Source: Spirogloea muscicola (lineage: Eukaryota; Streptophyta; Zygnematophyceae; Spirogloeales; Spirogloeaceae). From it: a stretch of DNA of 64,000 bases. The DNA lies in the NCBI GenBank assembly GCA_009602725.1, contig WELB01000042.1, forward strand, positions 52,193-116,192. The letters run 5' to 3'. Below the pieces are notes generated by a model. That model had not been told where the DNA came from. It ran no database searches and saw only the letters and a list, made by a program, of their open reading frames with translations. Shown here in pieces: positions 35,610 through 47,435 of the stretch (positions are counted from its first letter, which is position 1; each line of letters begins with the position of its first letter). Both the position numbers and the translations under genes were made by a program.

Positions 35610-38250
35610 ATGGGCAACCGCGTTGCACGGGCCGCTGATGACCGCCCGGCGGCGACCCGGTGGACCTTCGACGGCACGCAGAGGGGCCTCCCGTCGGACC
35701 CCACGGAGGAGGCCAGCTTCGGGCCAGCCATCAAGAAGCAGTATTCAGGTGACGAGTCCTGGCCGTGCATGCCCGGTGCCAAGGCAGAGCAGGCTGGCAC
35801 AGGACCACTCTGGAGCTTTTGGCGGTGGAGACCAGGTCGTCAACTGGCCCGCTCGGGGCAAATCCGGGGATTGCATGTGAAGGAGGTGTCTGGAGTGCCT
35901 CCGTTACAGGCCACACTCAGTGGCACAAGGCAGGGAGCAGCTGCAAGAATGTTCCAGTCGCGAAAGCACCTCACATAGCCAGCCTGGAACAGGAGCTTCC
36001 GTTGCAGCAGCTGGCGCAGAGTCGGCCGCTTGGCACTTGCACGACATGAGTCGCTGCAGGCAGTTTTTTCAGCAACAAGTCATGAAGTCTCTCAAAATCG
36101 ATGCTTGCTTGAATGGGCTTGTTCCAAGCCAGCGAGCCTCGTGGATATTAATGGCTGTATGCGTGTATGGTGCACCTGCAGGCCACTACAACCGGCCATA
36201 TGCCCCGATTGCAAACTCGCTCGGGAACAGCCCTGCGCAAGGTCCCGAGTTCTTCACCGAGCTGGGGAAGCCGGCCAAGGACTTGCTGACCCAAGGGTTC
36301 ACAGCTGGTCATATGTTCCTCCTGACGACAACCACCCCCCAGGTCAGACTACACCTTCTGTATTCCTTGCTTTGGCCACTTGCGGCATCGCCATGTGTAT
36401 CACCATGGTCTATTCAACCTCTGGCCACACCAATCTGCTCTCATTTGCATGCACAAGGAGCTAGCAAGTCAAAGGGTGCCTGTGGCATTTGCAAGCCTCC
36501 GTCTTCTGATGTATAGTGCTGGCTAAACCGGTCAGCTCCTATCCTCCTGAGTTCTTGTAATGGTGCAGAAGTCTGTGTCCTGTGCTTGAAGACTGGACCT
36601 GCTGGTATGTTGTGTAGCCATCTTCTGCCACCATTGAAAGGACGTCCCCCTGTATCTCCAGGGCGTGGTTTTTACGACAATGGGTACAAAGGTCGATGAT
36701 ACCTTCATCGGCAATATCACCACGAGCTTGCAGCCAGCGTAATGTCAAGCTTCCATCCCTGTCATTACACAGGGAGCTTAGACTGTTCAGAAGACCTTTT
36801 CAAAGCCGAGCAATCCGATTACTACCATCACTGAACAAGGAGTGAGATCCAATGACTAGATCCTGCGTAGCTGCAGGTCTTCGTCCTAGGGCACACCTTA
36901 CAGCACACTCACCCGGTATGTAAGCATGACAGGAAAGGCATAAAGACGGAATTCAATGCCGGTACGGCAAATCAGCTGCAGGTTGACCACGCTCTTACAC
37001 TAAACTCGGAAGTGATATTCTTGTCTTCGGATCTTACATGAAGACAAGCTCACGTTTAGCTCCTTCGCCATGCACTTGCTAATAGCTTGTTAAAGTTGCA
37101 GTGCTATGTGATACACTAATCTGGGTCCACTTCTGATGAATTTGGAACTTACTGCCCCTGTGTGTCCAGACCACTGTCACCTGGGAGGACCTTGCTCCTG
37201 GTGTAAAGGCATCTCTGACGGCATCCCTACCAGAGGTGGCCAATGGCAAAGCTGAGATCTTCTACCGGAATCCTGTGGCTGCTTTGACTGGCACCGTCCA
37301 CAAGCTGACATCACATCCAGGAACAGATTTATCAGCAACCTTTGGTGGAGGTGGTCTCTCAATAGGTGGAATTGCTGGTTTTGACTGGGAGAAGAACGAG
37401 TTGACAAAGTTCAATGCAGGCAAGTCATTCATCCTGCACCAGTCATTTAACCTGCGCCTGGCAGAAGTGATTCATAGGGACAATATTCTGGCCAACGCAC
37501 GCATCTTGACGAATTTGTGCGATGAAGGGCCTCCAGATTGTCACCAGAGTGCTTGTGTCAGAAGTTGGAAGATGTACTATGTGGGAGCTGGTGACTACCT
37601 TGTGGGCTTATCAGGTGAATGACCTGTGCAGGTGCTGGTGTTGCTAGTGAGAGTTTTAACACTGCAGCAACGCTGGACCTCATGGATGGCTCCACAGTAG
37701 ATGCCTACTATGTACAGGCATTGGACCCGCAGCTCCAGGTTGCGCTCCACCTTCAGCACAATCTCAAGCAGAATGACAGCACCATGGCCACTTTGGGGGG
37801 CTCATACAAGATGGACCCCCTTACCACTCTCAAGGTCGTTGCCGATCTCCGCGACTCAAGTTTAAGCTGGGCAACATCTTATAGCTGGGCAGAGTGCTTG
37901 GTCCATCAATGTTGTGATTTTTGTGTGTCCCTGCTATGGATGAGTGGTTGTAGCACCATTGCTCTGGTGCCGTGGATGTGCTAACTTTACTACTCACCAA
38001 GGGCGCTATGCATGCGTGAAAACTTTGCACAAGTTGAACACGATAAGAAGAAATCTTTGAGCTGCATGAGCTTATTTTTAAAACACTTACTTGGTTGCAG
38101 GCTCGAATGGACAACCGCGGCATTTTCGGAGCACTTGTCCAGCATGAGTTTCGGCCATTGTCCACTGTTACGATATCAGCAGAGCTTGATACAAAGAAGG
38201 AGAAGCAAGCTGAGCCCAAAGTCGGTGTTGCTCTGGCACTGGTTGCTTAA
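35610..38250 (+). CDS. VDAC: Voltage-dependent anion channel (mitochondrial porin) with N-terminal extension
   Basis: Beta-barrel channel of the mitochondrial outer membrane passing metabolites and ATP. Exons: 35610-35748, 36182-36342, 36662-36738, 36933-36961, one short exon not resolved, 37170-37419, 37632-37834 and 38101-38250. Recognisable blocks are GPEFFTELGKPAKDLLTQGF (usual VDAC N-terminus), GVVFTTMGTKVDDTFIG, GIKTEFNA, TVTWEDLAPGVKASL, ELTKFNAG, STVDAYYVQAL, YKMDPLTTLKARMDNRGI and ALVQHEFRPLSTVTISAEL, ending GVALALVA. The intron after 37419 has a GC donor (AG|GCAAGT). The first exon and the start of the second add about 65 hydrophilic residues (from MGNRVARAADD) ahead of the normal VDAC start; this is unusual and could instead mean a later in-frame start or a mis-joined exon. 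Exons 4 and 6 do not join in phase, hence the missing small exon. Confidence 0.9.
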
Positions 38251-39456
38251 CAGCTTCCCTTACAAGATGCAAGCTATTGACTCTTTCTTCGTCTTTTCCC
38301 CTTGAGTTGGATGTGGTGCTAAATGACACTTACAAAGAGCACCATTTGCATTGATGAGCAGTGATCGCACGTGATATGTCTGTACCCTGAGTAGCAAAAG
38401 TAGAGCTGACCAGAGTCAAGCTTCTGGCCAAGGCTACTGGCCAATACACTGCAACAAAAGATGCCGCATCTGAAGCTCTGTTATGTTGGCCTGCCATGCT
38501 GTGCAACCTAAGATTTTGGGCATCAATCCCGCAGTTTACCCTTTCACAGTGTTATCTTTCGTGACTTAGAACCATGAGCTGGAACTATAAAATTGTACAT
38601 AGCAGTGAAACATCGGGGCGAGTCAGATGACCATCTGACTCAGCCTGTTGTGCCGTGGGTGTCTCCCTGTAGAAGGGAGGCCTCGACAGATCAGTCACAT
38701 TTCGGGGGGCAATTGCGTCGCTCTGCTCTGCGCCCTAGCTGTGGCTGCCATCCACCAAGGGTGCGGCCCTGGTTGCTGCCAGGCTTAGCCTGTGCTGTCT
38801 GTGTGACAGTTGCGTTGCTCTGTGCGCCCTGAGTATGGCTGCTATTCTCCAAGAATGCGGATCTGTGATCGGCCAAAGTAAAGCTGTGCTGTCTGTGTGA
38901 CCACTTTCGCTGCTCTGTGCCCGACCAAGGGTGCGGCTCTGCAAGCAGCCAGGCGGAGCCTGTGCTGTCTATGTTTCAGTGTGACTGATCTCTCTGTGAG
39001 GTTTGCATCTGTGTGCCGTCATGAGGGGATCTGCATCTAAACTGCCGAGACGAGGGTGGTCTGCTGGTCCTTCGGAGAAAGGGAAACGCTCACTGGAGGA
39101 CTCTAAGTGGAGGTGACAAGAAGCGGAGGCTGCTGAACTTGAACGACAGGAGCAACATCAGGAGGAAGCAGAGCCGGAAAATATCATCAACAAAACATTC
39201 ATCGACAAGCTTGTGTGCAACTAGTTACTAGCATAACCTCACTGTGCTTCAGTAACTCGATACATGTGGTCTCAGGCATCTGCATGCTTTGCAAGTGTGA
39301 AACACGCAGCCCAAGACATGTAGCTCTAGCACACTGGCTGTTGCTCCCATACCATAACTTCAACACTGTGCCGGTGGCAGTATCATCATTGCAGCACCTT
39401 GTGAAAGTGATTGAGTGTCGACCAATTGTAGCTAGTGTGAAGTTTCGCTTCCTAGT
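38251..39456. other. Intergenic with a degenerate tandem repeat
   Basis: No gene recognised. See the repeat at 38714-38980. The rest (38251-38700 and 38990-39456) shows nothing assignable. Confidence 0.4.
38714..38980 (+). repeat. Degenerate tandem repeat, ~97-bp unit, about 2.7 copies
   Basis: Three successive segments (about 38714, 38811 and 38908) share GCTCTGTGCGCCC, CCAAGGGTGCGG and AGCCTGTGCTGTCTGTGTGA in the same order with many substitutions. The third copy lacks an internal piece. Confidence 0.7.
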
Positions 39457-41941
39457 CTAGTCGCTCTTCTTTGCATCGTCTGCGGGTAAAGCTAAAAACT
39501 GGGCCTCTCTGTAGGCATAGTATAGCGCTAGGGCCGCCCCAGGACCGACAAGTACCGTTCCAGCGGCTACCACCAGGAGTGCAAGTATGCCATGCTCTAG
39601 CAGCACTGCAAGCAGCCAATTGACTTTGTAAGCAGTCAAGCAATGCTATGGAGTTATGATCTGCAATGGAGCTGCTAATGAACACCTGCATTCACCTCAC
39701 CTGCAACTCGTCCATGTGGGCTCCATGAGTAGCTGTGTAACCCCCAAGACATCGTAGTGGCAATTGGCTCTGTGGTTAGATTAGGCTCACCCTGGTAGAA
39801 GTTGGCACCAATGAAGACGAGAAGGTCAACAAGGAGAAAGTATTTGCAAGCGCTCCCGCCCTCGTGGCTGTGGAAAAGGTTGTACACCTGGCAACCCCCA
39901 ACATGAGCCCGGCCAACAGTGTGACGGACTAATCAAACTACCCTGACCACCAGCTTAGGCTACAAGGCGAGGCTTGAGAAAGATGCTCAATGCAAGTGCT
40001 CTGATGCTCTGATAGGTATCCTCAGATATGCATCACAAAAGGCTGACAAATATCCATAGCTTTGGAGGTAAGCAGGACATACCTCAGACAGAGCCGAGGG
40101 GTGGAGCAGGCCAGCATACGGCACTGCGACCACATGCCAAGCCAAGGCGGCCCCAGCTTGAACGAGGTGAAGGGCTAGAACCGCTGAGTGCCCTTGGTCC
40201 TTATTCTGCACGCAATGGCAACCCAACATCTTAAGTGCTTTGATACCATTGCCTGGCCTGGGCAGATCACATGCACGGTGACATAAGCGGACATTCGAAC
40301 ACCTCACCTTGGTAGACCGTTCCGTCACTGCAGCAGGAAGCCAGAAGAAGGGAGCCACCACAGGAATGATCTGCACGGATCCAGGGTTGGTCAGCACAGG
40401 ACACTTTGGCTCGCTGACTGCTGCGAAAGCAGATGCATGTCTTGTCAATCACAGAGCACGCAATTGGAGACAGCTACCCATATGTTACAAGGCTGATGTG
40501 TAGGAGTAAGTCTCTCAGTGATTCTCCTGCTGCAACATGCACCTTCAGCATCTTCAAAGCAAGCAAGATGTGCAGGACTATACTGTGCCCAACCTGAAAA
40601 ATCGCAATCAGCTTCTTGAGCAAGTCCGTCTCAAACGGCAGCATGAGGCAGACACAGAAGATGGTCTGCACGTACATCACAATTGCAATTGCCACGATTC
40701 GCTGCACAGAGACTGCCCTGCTCGTAGGCGCCGCTTTCCTCTGATCTGTCCACATCGTGACGATGTGTCCTCTCACTTCTAGATATCACGCGTGCGAAGG
40801 CTAGCACTGACTCGCGCCCATGACCGATGAGAGCAGCAAGGGCCCTCCGAATGCTATGGTCTAAGGCCAACATCCAGCTGTAGCATGACTGACGCACTTC
40901 CTGCTGGCCAGCCGAGCGAGGCTCATCGTCACTGCAGCAACAGCACAAGCCCACAGTCGTTGCTGCTGGGCTGCGGGCCACTGCTGCAATATGCAGCTGG
41001 AGCTCCACCTGCTGCGCCCGAGAGGAAGTAAGCAGGGAGCCACAGCAGTGGCAGGATGACCGAGACGCCAAACACCTGAGAAGCATGCAGCCGCCTCTGC
41101 GAGCACGTCAGCTCCCTGAGCTCTGCGGTTCTCATGCAAATGCACATACACTTGCTGGACGGGCCGATCAGCAGAGCTGCGCTGCTGCAGAGCGCCAGAG
41201 AGCAGGACGCGCCTGGAAGAGGGCTGCGAAGGCAGGGAGCCACGTGAGCGGTGGCCCCGCGCCCAGCCGGGACGACTCCACTATTTGCACCCGACCCACA
41301 GAGCAGAGGCGGCACAGTGTGCAGAAGCTCAGTGGGTTTGCAGCAGAAGGTCAAGGCGAATTGGTAGCACCCGCTGACGGGCCTCAGCTGTTAGGAGAGA
41401 GGGTCAGGTACGACCCTCCCTCGTGCACCCGCATCTGAGCACTGTCCCAGCACAAGGCTTCCAGACGCCGCCAGGGCAACAATCCCTTGCGGGCGGCGGC
41501 GCAGCTGCCAGGGCAGGCAGTCGGGGCAGCACGTCGAGCTCAGGCGGGGTGTCCCGTACCTGCAGCGAACGTCAGGAAGGACTGGCCGGCGCTGACGAAC
41601 GTGCCCCACACCAGGAAGCCTGCGCGCGGCGGCATGCTGCGCCTGTCGGTCAGTCGTGCTGCCGCGCTCGACGAGACCAAGCCCGGCGCGGGAAGCAAGC
41701 AACAACAGGCAGCGGCGCCGGGGTGGGGGAGGAGTATGGCAGGACCGGCGTGGCCTTGGAGGCCCTCCTGGAAGAAGGGCACGATGGTGCAGAGGAAGGT
41801 GCGCGCGGGCGCCAGCGCCGAGCCTTTGTGCCGCCGCCCGCACTCCGCCGCGATGGGCCCCATGAACGGCCCCACTGCCGCCGTGATGTGCTTGAACGTC
41901 CACGCGCCGAGCGCCACGAGCGGCACCACGCGCGCCGCCAT
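39457..41941 (-). CDS. Multi-pass membrane protein of unknown function (5' part uncertain)
   Basis: Minus-strand gene. Five 3' exons are firm by phase: 40701-40594, 40370-40308, 40205-40083, 39887-39791 and 39623-39457. Upstream, hydrophobic exon candidates lie near 41941-41750 (from MAARVVPLVALGAW), 41640-41560 (GFLVWGTFVSAGQSFLTF) and 41080-41010 (VFGVSVILPLLWLPAYFLSG), but their joints were not resolved. About eight transmembrane stretches are visible, such as IVAIAIVMYVQTIFCVCLML, IIPVVAPFFWLPAAV, YFLLVDLLVFIGANFY and HGILALLVVAAGTVLVGPGA. The tail ALALYYAYREAQFLALPADD is polar and probably cytosolic. I do not recognise the family, and no transporter or enzyme motif was found. It may share a divergent promoter with AP-5 mu across the gap. 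Confidence 0.7.
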
Positions 41942-42000
41942 GGCCGCCGCCGCGGAGGCCTGCCAGGCGCCTTCGCCGCCGCCGCGCCGTGAGCACCGCC

Positions 42001-42750
42001 NNNNNNNNNNNNNNNNNNNNNNNNNNNNNNNNNNNNNNNNNNNNNNNNNNNNNNNNNNNNNNNNNNNNNNNNNNNNNNNNNNNNNNNNNNNNNNNNNNNN
42101 NNNNNNNNNNNNNNNNNNNNNNNNNNNNNNNNNNNNNNNNNNNNNNNNNNNNNNNNNNNNNNNNNNNNNNNNNNNNNNNNNNNNNNNNNNNNNNNNNNNN
42201 NNNNNNNNNNNNNNNNNNNNNNNNNNNNNNNNNNNNNNNNNNNNNNNNNNNNNNNNNNNNNNNNNNNNNNNNNNNNNNNNNNNNNNNNNNNNNNNNNNNN
42301 NNNNNNNNNNNNNNNNNNNNNNNNNNNNNNNNNNNNNNNNNNNNNNNNNNNNNNNNNNNNNNNNNNNNNNNNNNNNNNNNNNNNNNNNNNNNNNNNNNNN
42401 NNNNNNNNNNNNNNNNNNNNNNNNNNNNNNNNNNNNNNNNNNNNNNNNNNNNNNNNNNNNNNNNNNNNNNNNNNNNNNNNNNNNNNNNNNNNNNNNNNNN
42501 NNNNNNNNNNNNNNNNNNNNNNNNNNNNNNNNNNNNNNNNNNNNNNNNNNNNNNNNNNNNNNNNNNNNNNNNNNNNNNNNNNNNNNNNNNNNNNNNNNNN
42601 NNNNNNNNNNNNNNNNNNNNNNNNNNNNNNNNNNNNNNNNNNNNNNNNNNNNNNNNNNNNNNNNNNNNNNNNNNNNNNNNNNNNNNNNNNNNNNNNNNNN
42701 NNNNNNNNNNNNNNNNNNNNNNNNNNNNNNNNNNNNNNNNNNNNNNNNNN
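42001..42750. other. Assembly gap (750 unresolved bases)
   Basis: Run of N flanked by GCC/GGC triplet-rich sequence on both sides, typical of a GC-rich region that failed to assemble. It lies between two divergent genes and probably covers the first exon and promoter of AP-5 mu. Confidence 0.98.
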
Positions 42751-42864
42751 GCGGCGGCGGCGGCCGCGGCATCGGCGGCGGCAGCCTGTGCGCCTCAGCC
42801 GCTGGCGCTGCGCCGGCCATTGCCGGCGACTGGCAGCCCCAGACATGCAGCCGGTTGCTGACCC

Positions 42865-45800
42865 GTGGCATTGGGATCGCCGGACTCAGAGGCGGCCCGC
42901 GCGGCTGCCCAGGCGATCCGCGACGGCAGCGGCGGCTGCGTGGCGCACCCCGGCCTCTCGGCGCTCCTCGCCGACCTGCCGGCCATCACCGGGTGCGCCT
43001 GCGCGGCCGCCACCCGACAGCCTGCGACCGGCGACCCTTCTCGCTGGGCGCCGGCACTGACGGCTGGGCCCGGCCGCAGGGCGCTGGCTGTGGTGCAGGC
43101 CCTCGGCGACGTCCTGGGCTCCTCCGAGCCGGCCGAGCACCACAATGCTGGCCAGGAGGCCGTCGCTGCGGCCGCCGCCGCGGCGACGGCGGCGGCGGCC
43201 TCGACCGCCGGCGTCGCGACGGGCATTCTGGACAGCCTGACGGCCGGCATGGGCATGGCGGGCATTGGCGGGTCGCGCCCAAGAGCGCGGCTTGCAACCC
43301 CAGCAGCGACGGGACCGACGACCGCCACATCGGAAACGCGGACGCCGGACAAGGCGCGGTCCGCCGCCCTGAGGCCGTCGCAGAAGGAGGCGCTGCGCGC
43401 TTTCGTGGCCGCCGCGTTGCCTTTTGGTGAGCTCCAGGCGGTAGCTCCGCATGGTGGTGCCGGCCTTCCTCGCAGCCAGAGAGCTCGGGGGACTGATTCG
43501 CCACCGGCGGCGCCAGGGTCGCCGCTGGACCTCGACCCTGCACGCGCTGCGGCAGTCCGTTGGCAGGGTTTCACGAGCGCTGACGCGCCCCCAGCAGACC
43601 AGAAGCAGCCCGCCTGGAAGCCCCACCTGTACAAAGGCAAGCGGCTCCTGCTACCAACACCATGCAACTTCGAGCGTGCAGCGGTCATGATACTGCCGGC
43701 GCGCTGACTCGTGTACCTGTGTGGTGTGGACAGGGCGGCAACGCCTCACCATCGCGGTGCGGGAGGTCGTGACAGCTGCGCTGTACGACCGGGAGGAGGT
43801 TGCTGACATGCTGGCTGTCGACGGCGTTGTGCAGTGCCAAGCAGGTCCGTGCCAGCAGCTCCCAGTGGCACGGTTGTCATCGCCAGCAGCCCAAAGCATG
43901 CCCTGACAGCGCAACTTGACTCTGATGCAGACCTGGAGGGCCTCCCCGACGTATCGCTGGCGCTGTCGCCGCCGCCTGGCGGCCACCTGGCGGATGTCAC
44001 CGTACATGCCTGTGCGCAGGCTCCCGAGCCAGGTGGCGGCGTCGGCGGCGGCAGAGACTGCACCCTCTCATTTGCGCCGCCGCTTGGCGTATTCGACTTA
44101 GCCCGATACGGTTGCAGCGGTGGTGTGTGTGCACGCCGGACACTAGTTCAAGGCTTCTACCAAGTATGAGCCACGCAGCGCCTGCCACAAGCGTAGATGT
44201 CACTCACATTGCTCGATGTGCAGTGATATGTGCCCCAACTTGCTCCCTTGCTCACTTACTCTCATTGCGTACCTGGAGACATTATACACAGTCCAGCACC
44301 TTCATAATGAGCAGAGACGCCGGCACGGGCATGGCTGTCACGCAGATGCAGATGGTGGCAGTGGACCAGGGCGCGTTTCTTATCAAGGTCCGGCTGCTCG
44401 ATGGCTTTGGCGCCCTTGCGGCACTGGACCACTGCTCCTTCTTGCTGCCTTTTCCACTTCGACGGGTGTGGCACCTATGGGGCCTAGTGCCTAGACCTCC
44501 TCCCCCAGTTTGATGCTGAAGCTGCATATTTGGAGTTCTGAGTAAAGCTCTTTGTGTCACAAGCTGGCAATTCGTGATCCCGCTTTGAGTCCTTCTAGGA
44601 TGAGGTGGCTGGCACCATGGCCTGAGAAATGGGACATACGTTTGCTTCTGGTGGGGTGAGCCGCATCCAGGTGGTCGGCCTCGAGGGCACGCCCTCAACC
44701 GGCACCTCCTCATTCTCTGGTGTGGTGCCCCGTTCACGCGCTTATGAGCGCAAAAGTCCCCTGGACAAGAGGTAGCTAAGACAAGCAAGCAGCCAGCCGC
44801 AGTGCTAACATCCAATGGAGGGGGTCCATCATCCCTGCAGAGCACGGTGTGGAGTGGAAGCTTGTCACAGGCGGCCGCGGCTATGTCGGCAAGCCGCTAG
44901 AGGCCAGCTTCTCAGGCAAGTCCCCCGATGCCAAGACCTCAAATTTGGTGATCTCAAATGTTCTATTAGAATTGAAGGTTGCTTTCTCTTAAGCAACGAT
45001 AGTGCTTTTTCCATACGCTTGCAGAACGTCTTCAACCCAAGTTCTCAATCTAGTGCCCTCTCTTTTCCACACCTTGTACTCTCACTGCTGACTTCTGCTC
45101 TCTTCTTGGGTTTCTGGTTATCATCTATTGTCTTGTGCACAACTGCAAAGCTCCCTCAATCTCCAATTACTGATTGGCAGACAGGCTTGACTTGCAGGAA
45201 CTGTGCGGTTTGCAGACCGAGTTCTTGGTCGAGCCAAGGCTGGAGGTGCAATGGCAGGCGGGATGACACCATTCTTTGCAATTCAGACATCCTAGACAAA
45301 GTTCCAAGTGGACAAAAATCCAAGCTCTGCACATCATCGTCAACCCATGGAGAGGACGGTGCTGATGTGGGCCTGTTTGCGTGCCATAACCTGCAGGCAC
45401 AGGTGGCGAGGAAGCAGCGACTGCGGTGCGAGAGGACAATAGCTGCAGCAGCAGCAGCAGCAGCGGCAGTGAGGACGTGGAGGAGGGCAACGTGACTGCG
45501 TCACGGAAGGTGGGAGGAGGGCAGCCCCGGGCACCGCAGGTCACCACGCCACCGGCGGCAGGGTGGGATGACTCCTTCTGCTGGGACGCCTACGACGTTG
45601 CCAGGGTTGGGACTCCAATTGCCCAAGCCAAGTGCTGCGACCATGGACATGATGTGCGTGCAAGTCTTGTCTCTGTGCTTATGTAGTCCGACTGGTACAG
45701 AGATTGATACTCGATTGCCCACATTGATATTGATGTGTCCTACCTGGCAGGTCTCCTTCCGATTGTCGGGCCAGACCGCGAGCGGCGTCCACGTAGATCC

Positions 45801-46330
45801 TAAGTTGGTAAGTGCTGCTGGGCCTTCTCCGGGTAGCTCTTAGCAGTAGCCACCTGTATGGCAGCAATTCTGTGCCCAGAGCTGCATGCCTAGCTGACTA
45901 CCTCTGCCTGTCTGCTTCGCATCCGCTGGGCCCCCACTTGCAGGTCTCAGTGCACCCTGCGATGACCCGAGTGCCCGTTGACATTGCATACGAGGTATGG
46001 AGCCTTGCATTCTTTCAGGATCTCTCTGTGTCAAAATTACGGGTGTGGTTCGTTGTCGTACAAGCCATCTTTGTATCTGTGATTAGGTTGCCCTTTTTGA
46101 AGTCTCCTTGGCCCCAAGTGATACTCAGGAGCTTACTTGATAGAAAGTCCATGGCTTGGGGTTGGGTCTAAGAGTAGTCCTCTTTCTTTGTTTGACTCCT
46201 CATCTGCCAAGCTGTTCTCATGCGGAATGGCGCTTGGATCATGCAGGTCATAGCGGGTGATTACATCCTCTTCTCCACGCTTGGCAAGTATCCCTCCATT
46301 GCCAACCACTTCCAGGCCTCCGCCCCCTGA
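42865..46330 (+). CDS. AP5M: AP-5 complex subunit mu (MUDENG), 5' end in or near gap
   Basis: Medium (cargo-binding) chain of the AP-5 adaptor complex acting at late endosomes/vacuolar sorting. Exons read: to ~42993, ~43079-43426, 43517-43636, 43734-43844, 43910-44163, 44346-44465, 44671-44719, 44841-44915, ~45195 on, ~45405-45603, ~45752-45806, ~45944-45993 and 46246-46330. Blocks match the Arabidopsis protein: LSALLADLPAITG, TSADAPPADQKQPAWKPHLY, REVVTAALYDREEV, EGLPDVSLAL, HACAQAPEP, APPLGVFDLARYG, VDQGAFLIKVRLLDGF, PFPLRRVVGLEGTPSTGT, EHGVEWKLVTGGRGY, DDSFCWDAYDVAR, VSFRLSGQ and GDYILFSTLGKYPS. The mu-homology domain is therefore complete. An acidic/Ser-rich loop with a CAG-type run near 45440-45480 is an insertion. 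Donors at 43637 and 44916 are GC. The N-terminal longin-like part is Ala-rich and incomplete here; the frame reaches the gap. Confidence 0.92.
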
Positions 46331-46689
46331 CTTGAGGGGGCGCTGCGAACTGGCCGCCATGAGGTCATGGCTTTATGGACCGTCCCTGTATTGCTGCCTG
46401 CTGGCCTTGTGTAATTGCATGGCCAGAGTCCATGGCCAGCTTCGGTTAGGACTCCTGACAGATATGAAGGCTCTCAAGACCTCTGGCCTTGCTCGGCAGA
46501 AAAATAGGAATCTGTATCTGGAAATCTGGAATTTGGAAATTGAGCTCCTCCAGGACGTGCTTCTCGCGATTGAGATCACGCTCAGGGACGACATGGGGGT
46601 GGATCTCAAGGTGTAGCTTTGGGCTTATGGTTGACAGGCTCGACCTTGGGGGGCCATTGTGCGGCTCTAAATAATGACTTCCCGCTGGT

Positions 46690-46813
46690 CCGAGTGGCTT
46701 TCGGCTTTCGCGCCGGTCATGCCCTTGCTGCCGCCTCTGGCCCTAGCCAGGGGACCCGCTACCAGGAGGCTAGTTTCTCCCACCTGCAGCTGCTTAGTAG
46801 GGGTCACTGAGTG
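46690..46813 (+). mobile_element. LINE ORF 3' end fragment
   Basis: Encodes RAGHALAAASGPSQGT and then YQEASFSHLQLLSRGH-stop, the last ~38 codons of the copy A/B family, followed by 3' UTR with the TTCTAGGCTGGCC module. Confidence 0.8.
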
Positions 46814-47059
46814 CTTCGTAGCTACTATAATTCCATGTGTGCTTCAGGGCTTTCCCTGGCCCCTTCGAACCTTGTTCACTCTTCTTTCTAGGCTGGCCTC
46901 TTCCAGCCACCGAGCCTCTTCCTTCCTCTTCGGCTTGCTTGATAAGTGGGGGGGCCGAGTCCTTTGTCTTTGTTCATTCTCTTCAGCTGGCATCTCTCGG
47001 CCATTGCCTTACATTGAAACAGCTGTCTCGTTTTTCTATGCCTTCGGGCGATGCCCCAC

Positions 47060-47435
47060 CCATGTGCACTGTCACTCGAGCGCCAGATTGGGAGCTCCAG
47101 CTGGATCTAGCTGTACCACCGATGTGGTGGACCGATCCAATCCGAGGCTCTCTGCCTCGAGGGCTGGCCATGCTGCGGCGAACGCCGCTCGCAGCAAGGC
47201 GGCCAAAGACGCAGACCACCCGGCTGGGGACGAGTTCGTACCCCTGGCCGTGCACGGGGCTCTCGGGTCCCAGTGGCTCGACCTGCTGGCCAGGCTTGCG
47301 CCGCGCGCTGTGTCCCGCAGGCGGGGTTGAGCCGGCTGACTTTAACGCCGCTGGCTCGTGGGCCCAGGTCTACCGCACGCGTCTGTCAATCTCGCTCCAG
47401 CGGTCCATTGGCCATGCCTTGCATCTGCGTGCTGG
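47060..47435 (+). mobile_element. LINE ORF fragment, second subfamily
   Basis: Encodes in two frames DVVDRSNPRLSA, then DADHPAGDEFVPLAVHG and LGSQWLDLLARLAPRA, then FNAAGSWAQVYRTRLSISLQ: the endonuclease and C-terminal region of a divergent copy. It breaks off at about 47435, inside a hybrid codon series, where the next copy begins. Confidence 0.75.

Noticed and set aside
35190-35640. Overlapping GC-rich frames upstream of VDAC
   Set aside because: Mutually overlapping on both strands with compositional bias and no domain; treated as promoter region.
41487-43430. Very long frames across the first N gap on both strands
   Set aside because: They exist only because N runs contain no stops; the real coding in this stretch is AP-5 mu (+) and the membrane protein (-).
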